Assembly (NCBI GenBank): GCA_001632425.1 | Contig: KV425568.1 | Span: forward strand, 343,083 to 407,082 | DNA length: 64,000 bases | Origin: Neolentinus lepideus HHB14362 ss-1 | Taxonomy: Eukaryota; Basidiomycota; Agaricomycetes; Gloeophyllales; Gloeophyllaceae | Reading direction: 5' to 3' | Part shown: positions 1-16,951 of the stretch, one piece after another | Position numbering within the stretch: position 1 is the first letter of the stretch | Layout of the letters: every line of letters starts with the position of its first letter | Made by a program: the position numbers and the translations under genes | The notes under the pieces: model-generated | The model's input: only the letters and a program-made list of their open reading frames with translations | Told to the model about the DNA's origin: nothing | Databases searched by the model: none

Positions 1-1651
1 CTTTGAGCAGAACCAGGACGATATAAATTTTATGGTCATGACGCTGGTACCGACGCTGGGCAAGCACATTCTTCAGGACATGGATGTAGAAGCTCTGACG
101 TACGAGCTGCAAGCCAAGTCTAAACTCTCGAAAGGTCGAGCTGAGCGGGAGTCACTAGTCCAGTCAATATTGTCCAGCGGTGAACTTGTGCAGGAGCACG
201 ATGCTCGCTCTGACATGGGCTCGGCGTCGATCATATCCCACAATGACAATATGACTGGTTCGTCGAATAGCTGGGTAGACGAATTCACTGTTCAGTCAGG
301 ACCAATTCTACCTCGTGCAACGTCGGATGTAGTGGGCAGCGTGCCGGAGGAATCACATGTGGGCGCGGACCTGTCAGACTCAATGCTCACCACGAGTTCT
401 GCCCCGAGCGTCACTACAGAGTCTGGGACTGTGAGATATTCCTTTGTCACTTGTTAATTGCACTTCACTCAGATTACAATACAGTCAGAGCCACCGAGCT
501 CGGAAGGAGAGTCATCGACATCAAGTACGCGGAGTAAAGCAGAACTATGGAAGGAGATCAAAATGCTTGGTATGCCCTTGTTTAATTTTTCGTACATGTT
601 CATGACGTTCTCCCAGCTTTTACGCGTACTATGACCATCCTCTATTCGTTCACCTTCCTCACCCTTTTCACCCAGCTCCAGCTAACCATCCTCGGCCGCC
701 ACAAATACGTTCAGTCAGTCTTCCAACAGGAACGCGACGAGCGGATGCGGGAGAGTCTGCTCGACCAGGTGTCGATATTCTCGTTGTTCTGGGAACCCCC
801 AGATAATGATGACGACGAGGAGATGGAGGAGACGGTGAGCAAGGAGACGGAGCGGAAGTTCTTGACTCTGAGTTGGTGGATGCTGCACGTGGGGTGGAAG
901 GACGTCGGGGAGCGGGTGAAGAGAGGTGTGGAGGAGGTGTTTGAAGAGTGAGCCGCGGACTTGCCTAATTTTGGGCTATATGGTTGACCACCACTGATCT
1001 GCAGGGTCTCTTTGAAGAGCAAGCTAAACGTCACGGACCTGCACCGGTTAATAGGCGACGTCCGCCGTAGGGTAGAGCATGAAGTTACCTTCGAGGGTAC
1101 AGAAAGACGTATAAAGTAAACCTCTCTCCTACATGACGTATGTCTCATTTACCCCAGCTCCTTCCCCATCACAGCTTCCTCTCTACCCTCATACCCCCAA
1201 CCTCCGAGACCCTGCAACACGTCCTCCAGAAAGGCGGGGCTGCTCCGTCTTCGCCACATCCGTACCCCTACAGCAATCCCGACCCTGAATTCACCTCGCT
1301 CCTCTCCGAAACGCGCAACCTCCTCACGTCGTCGGACTTTGCATATGTGCTGGAGACGTGCTTGGATAAGGCCACCGACCTATTATTTGACGGCTTGAAA
1401 AGGAACGTCTTCGTGGAGAGCGGGAGTGAGGATGATGATGTTAGGATTAGGCTTGCGGGATTATTGCCTGGGCTGGCAAGATGGAGTAAGCTGGCGGTGG
1501 TGGGGATGCCAAATGAGTTGGTAGATGTGCGTAATGCCCGCTTGATTGTCATTCATCGGAACTGACAGCAGTATAGGGTCTGCTGGGACTACGGGAAGCT
1601 AGGGCGTTAAGCGCGATTGTCTTTTCGAAGTTCGAGGATCGATTTCGGTGA
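1..1651 (+). CDS. PEX3: Peroxin-3 (Pex3), 5'-truncated by the window edge
   Basis: Pex3 is the peroxisomal membrane anchor that docks Pex19 and inserts membrane proteins into peroxisomes. The first visible residues (FEQNQDD, then LVPTLGKHILQDMDVEALTYELQ) match the family's Pex19-binding helix region. A later exon has the conserved LTLFTQLQLTILGRHKYV segment, and the exon from about 1148 gives LLPPTSETLQHVL-like sequence. I read exons at 1-433, about 492-569, 615-947, 1005-1108, 1148-1526 and 1577-1651. The last splice (GT at 1527, AG at 1576) joins in phase and ends GLLGLREARALSAIVFSKF...TGA. The N-terminal transmembrane segment lies outside the window. The middle carries a serine-rich insertion, common in basidiomycete Pex3. 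The family call is secure; the first two exon edges are less so. Confidence 0.9.
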
Positions 1652-3232
1652 TGTTGTATCTTGTTTTGTCGCATTTACTCATATACCCGCTATTATCATT
1701 ATTATTGAGCACATCTCATCAATGTCCGTACATGCTGCACTCACTCCGTCATACTCGGAACATACATCGGAACCAGGACGTGTCGAAGTTTCCACCCATA
1801 TAGGAAGCGCATCTGGTCTCGGGCCGGAAGATGAAAAGTCCGTGTCCGTGAATGAGAGAAGAGCTTGCAGGATACTAATGCAAATAGACCATTCAAAGAA
1901 CTTGGCCAGCATGCTATTCAGTTGTGACTGTCCTTCCGCACCTAACGGACTGCTTCCCCATAGAAGGAAGACAGAGACTGTCCCATCCTTGGACCAGATG
2001 TGATTGTATGGGACACGAGACCGGGGCCGAATATACCAATGTTGCGCGATGCTCGACACCGCGAACGAAACTCGGTTCTTAGTTTCTATATGTCTCGGAG
2101 GTAAGTGGACGCCGTGATGAAGTTTTTGCAAATTGAAGAGGCCCGTGTCCTCAAACTTCGAGTTACCAGACAAGGATGAGACCAAGTGAGAGCCAGCCAG
2201 AATTCTTCCATGGTCTTAGGTGCCTTAATAGCTCGCAGTTTTCGCATTCCGACTCGACACAGCGAGGAGGGTGCACTCATATTTTTTGTTCAAATCGATG
2301 GTCGCAGTCACTTGTCTACGACCATAAGAAGAGTACCGAAAATGTCCTACGCAGCTTCTTGTGCCTTCACGATATTGGCACTTGCGTAGGCTTGCGCCAT
2401 ATACTGTCGCAGGTATCGAGCGACGAGCACGGTACTCGGATTCAACATTGTGCCCTCCCCCTCATTTCTATTTCCCCCTACAGCACCTCGGCGAACCCCC
2501 ACATAAGGAATCTGCCCAGCAGCTGCCCCCTTTACCTAACTCTATCAGTTCATGGAAGGCACTGTGAATGGTGTTACGTGGGATCCGGACAGATCGTTAT
2601 TATATAACCAGTTCTTTAGGAATGCATTCTTTTATATTCTATGTGGCTTATCTCTCTTTATGTCCAGACCGTTTGTGCCACAGAGATTGCTCTACAGTAC
2701 AAGCAGAATGTATCTATTTTATTCTCTACTGCAATTGACTCCTGCTCCACTATACTCTTGTGCGCTATTGAATAGATGGTTCTTCGGTTATCTCCGGTGC
2801 GCCAATAGAGGGAACTTTCGTCTATACAGCCATCGCAGTGTCTGCCCTTCGGACTGTCAGTCCACAGCTTCTGAGCTGTATCGTGTTTCTTCCATACAAC
2901 AAGCAACAGCGGCCGTGGTGTATCGGAGGAGCGGGAATCGATTGCATTGGATGCTAACATTATCACCACTTACGTTAAAGCCGTGGACGATCAATCCTTT
3001 CCGAGTATGGCTATTTATCTTGGACAGTGATGTCACCAACTAACGGTACGTGAACGCCAGAGCACTTTGTATGAAATGATGCTGAGTCTTCCTCAGCCGG
3101 GATATGCTTGTACCTCCACCTCATGTTTCCTCGAGGCTGATGCACGAGGCCAGGCAATGGTTTAAGAGAGAGCTAGGTTATTTGGTTGGGAGGCAGGCTC
3201 TCGAGTCCCTCGTCTCCACCACCGCCAACTAG
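1652..3232. other. Intergenic region, no recognisable gene
   Basis: About 1.6 kb between PEX3 and the first nucleoside hydrolase. The longest open frame is 168 codons on the minus strand (1679-2185). Its residues match no family I know, it lacks convincing splice extensions, and overlapping frames on the other strand are almost as long. It may be a decayed gene or chance. Nothing else was supported. Confidence 0.4.
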
Positions 3233-4550
3233 ATGAAAGGAATCTTTCAAATCCTGATTTTGCTTATTGGAGCCTGCTTCGCACAGTATGCGATTATGGA
3301 TAACGACTGGGGTTCAACGGCTTTCATACCATTTCTTATGACGCTGGATGCTGGTGTCGAGATTTTGGCCCTTACCTCCTGTGCGTTTATCGTCCTCTTT
3401 TATTTCTTGTCATGCAGCTCAATTACCATAGGTACTGCCAATACTTGGCAGCCGCAGGTTACGCTGCATGCCCTAGCACTTCTGGAACTGGGAAACCTGA
3501 GTTGCATTCCGGTCGTACCGGGTGCGACGTTCCCGCTCCTGCAAACTACAGAACGTTTCCAAGCATGGGAGGCCGTCCATGGGTCCCTTGTTTGGCAAGG
3601 CGCTTTCGCGCCCCCGAATTACACCGCTGAAGCGGAGGGCGCGGACCCTACCGGTGGCGATCCTAATCGTATTGTCCGTTCCGCGTTTGTGGAAGGATAT
3701 CCGACTACACAGCCTCGTAATTCGACGACGGCAGCAAATTTTATGGTGGAGATGGTCAGGAGACATCCGGGGCAAGTTAGTATATATACAGCGGGGGCAT
3801 TAACGAATGTGGCACTGGCGGTAAGATCGGATCCAACATTTGCTAGACATGCGAAGGAGTTGGTGATTATGGGTGGATATGTCGATGTGAATATGCTACA
3901 AGCCACTGGAAGCCTGCTCTTGCAGGATCTCAACTCAGATGTGAGTGGGGCATTGTCAGCGGTGGATCACTCAATAGCTAAGCTGCCCTAGATCAACTTG
4001 ATGGTCGATCCCGAGGCGGCTAATATCGCGCTCACCGCTGACTTCCCGTCCATTACAATTGCGGGTAACGTCGCCAATCAAGTCATGTCTACTCAAGACT
4101 TCCTGGACGAGATCGCTAGAGTGCATAATCCCTACACTAATCTCACCCACAAGTATTATGTGAGTTGTTGATTCTTAATGAAGTACGTTCATGTTTAACA
4201 ATTACACATTCCTAGGGCACCGAATTCCCCTTCTGGGATGAAACTGCTGCAGCTTTGATGATTGATCCCACCATCAGCTTGAATTCCACGAATGGTTGGC
4301 TTATGCTACACCTTATCACCTGCCAAAACTGACTGGACTTTGACCAGTTTATGTATCAGTCGATACTGCGTACGGAAGTCCCAGTTACGGGAATATTCAC
4401 GTGTATCAACATGTGTTAGCTCCTCCTAATACTCGGAGCGTCAAATATGTCTTCAAGATCGACGCGGACAGGTTGAAGGCTATGATTCTGCACGCAGTAC
4501 AACATCCGCCTCAGGTCTGTGTCTCGCGAAACGAATCGCAAATTCGGTAG
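3233..4550 (+). CDS. Secreted inosine-uridine preferring nucleoside hydrolase, copy 1
   Basis: Predicted to hydrolyse the N-glycosidic bond of nucleosides, releasing base and ribose outside the cell. The N-terminus is a signal peptide (hydrophobic ILILLIGACFAQ). It is followed by the metal-binding loop, which reads IMDNDWGSTAF rather than the canonical DTDPGxDD. Family blocks follow: GNLSCIPVVPGA, WQGAFAPPNYTAEAEG, PTGGDPNRIV, FMVEMVRRHPGQVSIYTAGALTNVALA, ELVIMGGYVDVN and IAGNVANQVMSTQ. Five exons are joined by introns starting near 3382, 3940, 4159 and 4296, all in phase. The C-terminus reads HAVQHPPQ and then runs on about 10 residues past the point where the paralog at 9668 stops. The intron positions match that paralog, so the two arose by duplication. 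Confidence 0.88.
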
Positions 4551-4900
4551 AGTCAACGTGAGTACTATCCCAGTCGTGCCATGCATGTACTTACTACTGT
4601 CTAGGCTTTCCAATGTGATCAGTGCAAGTAGTCATGTTTGCCCATGTCGATGCCATATAGGAGGTACAATTAGAATGTATTATAGTTTCGGGCCGGTCTG
4701 TGCCTATCACCAATCAATATACGGGCTCCCGTTCTATTCTTGTGAATGATCGCAAGCACTACACCAGATCATTATCTTCCGATAATGTACCGTCACAATC
4801 CCCCGGCAGGTAGCATGACCTCGTCCATAGGTATATATTCCGCTGGCTACCACCCAGAGGACGTGCACAGCGTCGCTGCTTTACTGATTTGATAAATACA
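4551..4900 (+). promoter_or_regulatory. Spacer with TATA-like promoter of the oxidoreductase gene
   Basis: A TATA-like run (GTATATATTC) sits at 4831-4840, about 60 bases upstream of the ATG at 4901. This spacing suits a fungal core promoter with a short leader. The rest of the spacer is the 3' flank of nucleoside hydrolase copy 1 and shows no coding signal. Confidence 0.45.
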
Positions 4901-6145
4901 ATGGCTCCTGTTGGCATAGCCATCCTGGGCGCGGGCATTTTTGCGAAGGAAGGTAAGCAGCGAACGACTTCGTAGAATGAAGGTCAGACTCGATGTTACC
5001 CATATTGCTTTAGCCCACCTTCCAGCACTATCTAAGCTGTCAAGCTCTCTGTACTCCTTGAAAGCAGTGTACTCCCGTTCACAAGAATCAGCGTCGTCAT
5101 TGGCTTCAAGCGCCAAAGAACTACTATCCCTGTCTTCTGTCGGCGTGTACTATGACAAGCCCCAGTCTGCGAATTCCTCTCTCCAGGCACTCCTTTCTCG
5201 GTCGGATATTGATGCGGTGATCGTGGTATTGCCTATCACTACGCAGCCGGATATTATCCTTGCCTCGCTCGCTGCGGGCAAGCACGTGCTGAGCGAGAAA
5301 CCCATTGCACCTGACGTTAAAACCGCTAAAGAGCTGATTGTCAAGTATGAACAAAGCTATAAGAGTAAAGGATTAGTCTGGAGGGTAGCTGAAAACTTTG
5401 AGGCGGAACCGGCTTTCAAGAAAGCAGGTGCTTTAGTGAAGGAAGGCAAGATCGGTAAGGTCATCGCTTACCAGAGCAAGATCATCAACTATATCGACAA
5501 GGACAGCAAATGGTATAAGACGCCGTGGAGGACGATCCCCGACGTACGTTCTGCGTGCCCTTCCCTCATTCATCTCTTATCGTTGTTTGATAGTACCAAG
5601 GCGGTTTCTTGTTGGACGGAGGCGTCCACTTCTCTGCCGCTCTTCGGACTATGTTGCCTGCGGCCTCCCATCCGACTCTTCTGTCCTCGTTCGCCTCCTT
5701 ACATAAGGACTGGCTGCCTCCGCATGATACGATCCACATGATCCTGCGTTCCGCCGATGGCTCGTCCGGTATTTACGAGCTCACGTTCGCCTCTCCGTCA
5801 GCCTCTCTTGGCTCGAGCAACGGCTATACCATCACCGGGACGGGAGGGTATATTATTGCAAACAACGCCAGCGGCGGAATCAAGATTACTGTCAAGACGG
5901 TCAAGACGGTCAAAGGGGACGATGGGAAAGAGAAGGTCGAAGAAAGCGAAGAGGTATTCGTCGAGGAGAGTGTCGGTGTCACGAAGGAGGTCGAGAGCTT
6001 CTTGAAGACGGTAGCAGGTCAGGCAGGTCCGGAGGACGCAGGGCTTGGAGAGCCGAGGGAGACTATCAAAGATGTTGCTCTAATCGAAGGAGCGTTGAAT
6101 AGCGAAGGAGTATTGATTGACCTCGGAGCCTTAGCTAAGGTTTGA
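4901..6145 (+). CDS. Gfo/Idh/MocA-family NAD(P)-dependent oxidoreductase (YMR315W-like)
   Basis: A cytosolic dehydrogenase with an N-terminal Rossmann fold (MAPVGIAILGAGIFAKEAHLP; GxGxxA motif). It has the family signature HVLSEKPIA about 110 residues in and LLDGGVHFSAALRTMLP after the second intron. The block VAENFEAEPAFKKAG resembles yeast YMR315W, an NADPH-dependent oxidoreductase, so that subgroup is likely; the substrate is unknown. Three exons: 4901-4952, 5014-5543 and 5594-6145, all in phase. Near the C-terminus a short tandem repeat (KTVKTVKTVK, around 5892) makes a charged loop followed by a run of acidic residues. It sits between two nucleoside hydrolase paralogs, but no functional link is shown by the sequence. 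Confidence 0.85.
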
Positions 6146-7574
6146 CGGCAGGGTACGAAATGTAAAGAACTGTCGTCTAGAGAATGAAATTAGTAATAGT
6201 GGTGTTTTGTTGGCGACCAGCACTCCAGTATACTTGGGCTGGGTCCTGAGGCGATGTCGCACAAGCAGAGTCTTCGCCCTAGAAGCTGTCACATTTGCGT
6301 CGTATATTCATGTGCCACCATGATGTTGAAGGTGCCTCCTGGGAATTTCTTGCAAGGGAATGCTGGTTTTAGGATGTACTTTGCGAGATGCTGGGACTTG
6401 CAGTCACTTGATGCTTCCGTTGGTCTGATGCGACATTGCCTGAAGAGAGCTCATCCTTAAAGGTGCCATCACTCAAGAGTCAGAACCTCATGGCTCGGAA
6501 GAGAAAAACGCACCGTTACAGAGTCACGTACGAGCCTCATTCAACTGGCAAGTATATGATGAGATGTGCCGGAAACAGGCATCGAGATTCTACTCCTGGA
6601 GCGCGTAGGAAAGGGTATGTGGGGAGTATGTCATCCTAGGAATCAACTTAACACTACTAGCTGCATCAGATCTTCTGAACCGAGTTACTCGTTATTTCCT
6701 GTGAGTTCGCCGATAGCGAATGTGGTCAAGCGAATATACGCACCGCTAACATCCAAAGGGCGCAATATGTTCCCCCGAGCCGTCTGGTTTGCCTAGGAAG
6801 TATACAGGGCAGGTCTACAACTGGCGATGATGAGCTCGGTCTCAGTATGAAATGTGACAAGTCTGGTCATTATCTGCGCTTTAACGTTGGATTCGGGCTA
6901 AAATACCATTTTTGATATTATTAAAGCAGCGGGCTTAAATTCGTTAGACTCGGTCTGGATATTACCTACTAGTTTGTGAGACTTACTGATATATCAACCT
7001 GTGCCACACGCAATACTGCACGCCTGGAGGTGTAAATGTAATGTACTAACAGAGTACAACTACTGCCAACACAATATGCACGAGCGTAGCTGATTACATC
7101 GTGCAGGGCGAGCATTGTGCGGAGGAACATCGACGGAAGCGTTGGCGAAAATGAGGTGGCAAACTTGATCCAGTCTTGGGTCAGACTGCCAATCTGGAGG
7201 GACACCATTGATGAACGAGTATCACAAAGTTGCGGAGATACGGTCTATTCCAGAAGCTCGCGCTAGAAAAAATGTACATGAAATAAGCAAAGCAAGTCAT
7301 GGTGATGAAGTGCAATGTCACTCATGTTATTTTCAGTGTCCTTGAGGAAACATAACGATCGGGGCGACGAAAAAGGTGAATCTAATGCATACGTCTTCAC
7401 CAGCTGTATCCATTGTAACTGAGTAGGTATCCTGGTAAGACGGAGTGTGAAGCTCGGATTATCGCATCTTCCGTGCACGTGACGCGTGTTTGGTCGACCG
7501 CCCACACGCGTTGAGCCACAACTCGAACTTCGGCCGCGACCACTTGCCGCTCGTGCAAATCTGCTTCATCAGAC
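6146..7574. other. Intergenic region, nothing supported
   Basis: About 1.4 kb with no open frame above 80 codons that looks like protein and no plausible exon chain. It contains the 3' flank of the oxidoreductase and the promoter of the orphan gene at 7575. The segment near 6890-6970 is AT-rich. Confidence 0.4.
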
Positions 7575-8578
7575 ATGCCTGCTTCCACCCTGCTTCTTAA
7601 TGGTTGCCCGACCGCTCTGAGTGCCCGTCAGTGTCCTTCTAAAGACAAGCCACAGAAGAGGCCGCTCAAACAGTCGAGGATAGGAAAAGGTACGGCGCCT
7701 GCTTTCGTTGACACATGGGTAGTGCTCGTGGCGGGGGGCTGCGAAAGCTCGTCTTGGCTTGAGCTTTCGAAGCCATGCGCCGCTAACACGAAGACGAGCT
7801 CTTTATCTCTCGAGTACCCTAGTTGCAGGGTGACTGACGACCTCCTGCCACAGAGATGAGCACCTTTGAACGCATTTGTGAGGCAATAGATGTATTGTCC
7901 GGTCGTATACCGAAGCGGGAAGTGGACTGGGAGAGACGTTGCAGGGTTTGGGAGCAGACACGAAAATTGGGAGCCGCATGGTTCCTCTACACGAATGCCG
8001 TAAGTCATCCTTCATCGTATCGTCGTGCCCTCGGCCATTTTCAAGGGGTTTTGTAGGTAGCTTCTGTGGGTGGATCCCCCATAGATCCTTGGCCTATGCA
8101 GGGTAACAAACCGCACTGGCTAGTAAAGATCCAAGAACTATGGCAGCCTGGCGGGCCCGGATCCACAGGGAATAATTCCTTATACTGGGATTGGCATTCA
8201 ACGAAGTACGACCTGCCATGGGCCGGCAAGGAGTTGCTCTTGGATCGGTCCGCCTTCCTCGAAAAGGCTCGGAAGAACTATGGACTGCTAGATGCGCATA
8301 AAAAGCCAATCAGCCTTAAGGAATATATCGCCCGTTTCCCGCAAGTGAACGTAAGGCCTGCACACGGTCCCAGAACCTGTGGCATTAAAATTAGAATCAC
8401 TCCTCCTGCCGACAACGCTGCTGTGACTATTCAAAACCAGGTCCAGGATCAAGATCCTATCTTCCTGACCACATGGAAGCGCGATATACACCCGACCAAG
8501 GCCCAACTCGAGATTGCATCGAGCAAAGAGACGATGAAAATTTTGGAGGAAGCCAAGAGAGCAAGATTATCCCAATGA
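7575..8578 (+). CDS. Orphan protein of about 260 residues
   Basis: I do not recognise the family. The model is three exons: 7575-7689, 7854-7999 and 8057-8578. Both junctions (GT at 7690, AG at 7853; GT at 8000, AG at 8056) keep frame, giving 261 codons including the stop. Exon 2 encodes FERICEAIDVLSGRIPKR and a tryptophan- and arginine-rich helix. Exon 3 has WPMQGNKPHWLVKIQELW and YWDWHSTKYDLPWAGKELLL, rich in aromatic residues and typical of genuine protein. The C-terminus is lysine- and alanine-rich and probably helical. There is no signal peptide or membrane segment. The first intron is long for this genome (164 nt) and contains a strong hairpin. Confidence 0.6.
7742..7769. repeat. Perfect inverted repeat inside intron 1 of the orphan gene
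   Basis: Bases 7742-7750 (CGAAAGCTC) and 7761-7769 (GAGCTTTCG) are exact reverse complements separated by 10 bases. A related copy of the stem side (ACGAAGACGAGCTC) follows at about 7788-7801. The structure lies entirely within the predicted 164-nt intron. Confidence 0.6.
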
Positions 8579-9667
8579 TCAGGACGTGCAGCTCCATCAA
8601 AAGCCAGAGGTGACAACCGGAGTTTCACCTTTGTCAGAACATGGTAACCAGATCCACGCATTCGGAACGACCTCGTTGGAAGCACAGGACGCTCAGATCT
8701 GCCAAGGTACCACACGACGAGGATGTTGGAGAGACTCAGTTCCATGGGGGATGCATGGCGGGCTAGCGAGGAGCGGCGCAGGTACTAGTAGCACTTGTAC
8801 CTTCACGCTTAAAAGCGTAGTTTCATACGCGTGAGGACGCTCTTAGCCCTCTTGTTTCCTTGTATCTTTGCCCCCCGAGACCTTCCAGGCAAACGCCCGT
8901 GAACTTGTGCCATGACAGCAATAAAGCGACTCCTCATCAAAGTTGACCAGGCAGATGCGTATTAAGCCAGCGTTTAGTAAGGAGGTAAGTCAGAGCGGAG
9001 CGAAGAAATGCAAAGAGCTAGACACGCTCGCACAGCGTTGCGACGTCTCATGATGCATCATGTCTCACATGTCAATGTCTCAGAGACTTCGCATCCCAGC
9101 TCGTCTTTTACTCTTCTGACGTTGATGCATCTTTCTGTCCAGCATTCAATATTCAATATTGCAATATGCAAATATCCAAGCCTCGAACTGTCTTCCACCT
9201 GACGTCACTGCAATAATTAGTACCTTCAAATTTGGTCATATATTCGGACCGCTGGGTAATTCTCGTTATCAACGCGGTGCCTCAAATTATTCATACGCTG
9301 TCATAGATCTGTTGCCCAACTGTTGCCCAGCGAGTGCGCAGGTACGTTTGGGAACGGAACTACCTCTCAGACGCAACTGGACGTGTCGGGCAATGATTTC
9401 TGTGTTGACAAGGTTGTTTCGACAGTCTGCTCCCTTGCTATCTTCGACGCGCATCTCCAGAAGTGGTTTACCCGGGAAACATGCATTACCTGCTCTCGGT
9501 AAGATAAGCCGCAGATACTGCACACGAGTGCATATGTCTTTTGTTAACATAACGGAATGCGATCGAACTTTTGGCCCTGAGACTCTCCGACGTCAATGTC
9601 AGCGCTGGGCCATAAATATCTCTCCAGTCCTCAGAGCAGCTTTTTTCTCGTCTGCCATCGAGTCGAG
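8579..9667. other. Intergenic region upstream of the second nucleoside hydrolase
   Basis: No gene supported. A TATA-like ATAAATATC lies near 9613-9621, about 50 bases before the ATG at 9668, and may be the core promoter. A small direct repeat (ATTCAATATTCAATATTGCAA) occurs near 9145-9165. Open frames here (for example 9159-9785 +) overlap the true gene in another frame. Confidence 0.4.
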
Positions 9668-11006
9668 ATGCGTGTCCGTATTCTGGTTGCCCTCTGCGCG
9701 AGTATTATCTTGTCTGTTACGGCTCAAAAACGATATGCTATCCTGGACAATGACTGGAGTTCCACAGCCTTTACCGTACCCTTGATGGCATTGGACGGAG
9801 GGATTGATGTACTCGCGTTGACAGACTGTACGTACCACAGGTAGACATACGAGGGTTCTACTTTGACAATCTCGTCATTCCCGTGCAGGTACAGGAGATA
9901 CATGGCAGCCTCAAGAAACCCTACATGCCCTCGCCATCCTCGAGATTGGCAATCTCTCCTGTATTCCCGTTGTTCCGGGTGCGACCTGGCCTCTCCTACA
10001 AACCGTTGAGCGCTTTCAGGCCTGGCAATCGATTCATGGCCCGCTCGTCTGGCAAGGCGCATTCGCGCTGCCCAACTATACAGCTGAAGCCCTCGGCTCG
10101 GACCCCACCGGCGGCGACCCCAATCGAATCGTTCCTAGTGCGTTCGTTGAGGGGTTCCCGACGACGAAAGCGGTAAACACGACGAATTCGGCCAACTACA
10201 TGGTAGAGATGGTGAAGAAGTATCCGGGCCAAGTTAGCATATATGCTGCGGGCCCATTGACGAACGTCGCGCTTGCGGTGAGAATGGATCCCACTTTCGC
10301 GGAGAATGCGAAGGAGTTGGTGATCATGGGAGGATATGTCGATGTCGAGCTGCTCCAGGCGACTGGGAGTTTATTGATGGCGAACTTAAATTCGGACGTG
10401 AGTTCTACGCACGGAGTACTCACACTTTTGTCATTCTTATATATAAATACCATAGATCAACCTCATAATGGATTCTGAAGCAGCAAATATCGCCCTAACC
10501 GCTCCCTTCCCAAACATCACCATCGCCGGGAATGTCGCCAACCAAGTGATGTCCACGCAATCCTTCTTGGACCAAGTCATTCAAGTAAATAACTCCTACA
10601 GCAACCTGATGTACAAATACTACGTGAGTATGCCATACGAATCTCTTCGTCAACCTCGTATTTTCTGATATCCTCGGCCAAATCAGGGAACAGAGTTCCC
10701 TTTCTGGGACGAAACAGCGATGGCGCTCCTCATCGACCCTTCAATCAATATGAACTCTACCAATGGTACTTTTCTCCCTCTCGCCATCGTGGTGAAGAGC
10801 TTACATATCTTTTCTTGTTTCGCGTTTAAGTCTTTGTCTCTGTGGACACCGCTTATGCGAGCCCTAGCTATGGTAATATCCACGTCTACCAAAAAGCGCT
10901 TGCGCCGCCGAACACCAGGAGCGTTCAATACGTGTTTCAGGTCAACGGTACAAAGCTGCAGGATATGATTATGCATGCAGTACAATATCCACCGCAAGTG
11001 TGCTAA
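9668..11006 (+). CDS. Secreted inosine-uridine preferring nucleoside hydrolase, copy 2
   Basis: Paralog of the gene at 3233 and expected to cleave nucleosides extracellularly. The start at 9668 gives a clean signal peptide (ILVALCASIILSVTAQ); the open frame extends upstream but without family similarity. The metal loop reads ILDNDWSSTAF. Blocks after intron 1 include TWQPQETLHALAILEIGN, IPVVPGATWPLLQT, LVWQGAFALPNYTAEA, PTGGDPNRIVPSAFVEGF, AAGPLTNVALAVR and ELVIMGGYVDVE. Introns begin near 9828, 10398, 10624 and 10765, at the same positions and phases as in copy 1. The C-terminus ends HAVQYPPQVC and then TAA. Several Asn-X-Ser/Thr sites fit a secreted glycoprotein. Confidence 0.88.
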
Positions 11007-11414
11007 CCCCGCACAACTTTCGGGGAAATGTCAAACTACGGGACGACACGACCAAAATATCTACGGATGGTGCACAACGATGTAATGTCAGCCATGACTA
11101 ACAAATGATCATGAAAGCAGATGACCTTGGAATGTTTCTCGATTAGGTGTTGAGTGTTGAGTACTGAGTGGCTTTGACATGGGATCAGCGCGTTCGACGG
11201 AAAACCACGACCCTCATCTCATTCGCTGGTCGCTCTGCCGATGTTGGATCAACTTGCGCCCATCACACTCCCGAGATCGCCTCCCCTCCACCGCCTATCA
11301 TCCGAAGCATCTTTCATACTCCCGTTTATACGTATAAAAATACAATATCCACATCGATATCTATCGCGTCAATGCCCAACCCTTAATCCTTAATATCCCC
11401 TGAGCGGTACTGCG
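11007..11414. other. Convergent 3' flanks of nucleoside hydrolase copy 2 and the GH1 gene
   Basis: About 400 bases between a plus-strand and a minus-strand stop codon. No coding potential was seen. A short run near 11330-11345 (CGTATAAAAATAC) is TATA-like but has no gene to serve. Confidence 0.4.
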
Positions 11415-16367
<4,953 letters not shown>

Positions 16368-16951
16368 CTATCCTCGCCGACGTACTACTGATAAAGTTTG
16401 TCTGACCCTTGGGGTTCTCATATCGTATGAAGTCGATAATTGTAACAGTGTCCGGGGACTGCAGACTAACCTAAGAACAAGAGCAAGCGTCCGGCCAGCA
16501 GCTGTCTGGCTGAGTAAGAATCGCCGCACTGCTTCATAGAAGATGTGCGTCTCTTCGTATCTCTGGTAGACCAGCATCAATTCGCCCACCCAGCATCATA
16601 TATTTCCGCTGTACTCCTGAGTTTGCATGAGAAACCTTGATCGATGAAATGGACCATCATGACTATCCTCGGCACCGTCTGGCGTCAAATTGGCCACCTA
16701 GAGCAAAGCAAGTTCAACTGAGAGAATACTGAGCTCTGCCTTCGCGTCGGAACCAATGGCGCGCTGGAAGAGTGCAGTCCGGATCCAAATCATCCAATCC
16801 GGATGTGAAAGATAGCCAGATGAGATCCCGTAACCTTCTTCCTTCTCCTGAAGCCTATGAATCGCATCGAAGCTGCGGGCTATGATCGGTGAATTGTCGG
16901 GGTGCGCGATCCAAGTAGAGCACGATGGAAGGAGATCTAGAGTTTCGCATC
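16368..16951 (-). pseudogene. Decayed coding stretch of unknown family
   Basis: Reading the minus strand from about 16951 gives a strikingly protein-like frame: LLPSCSTWIAHPDNSPIIA, then RSFDAIHRLQEKEEG, LSHPDWMIWIRTALFQ and ELSILSVELALL. It meets TAG at 16698-16700, and the same frame continues as VANLTPDGAEDSHDG to a TGA at 16596-16598. A second frame just downstream (16589 to 16368) reads ELMLVYQRYEETHIFYEAVRRFLL. Either the TAG is a nonsense mutation or an intron was missed; no good donor/acceptor pair removes it. I do not recognise the family. Confidence 0.4.

Noticed and set aside
11383..11414. Extension of the GH1 gene to the TAA at 11383
   Set aside because: That reading skips the last intron; the spliced frame gives a coherent transmembrane tail and stops at 11415.
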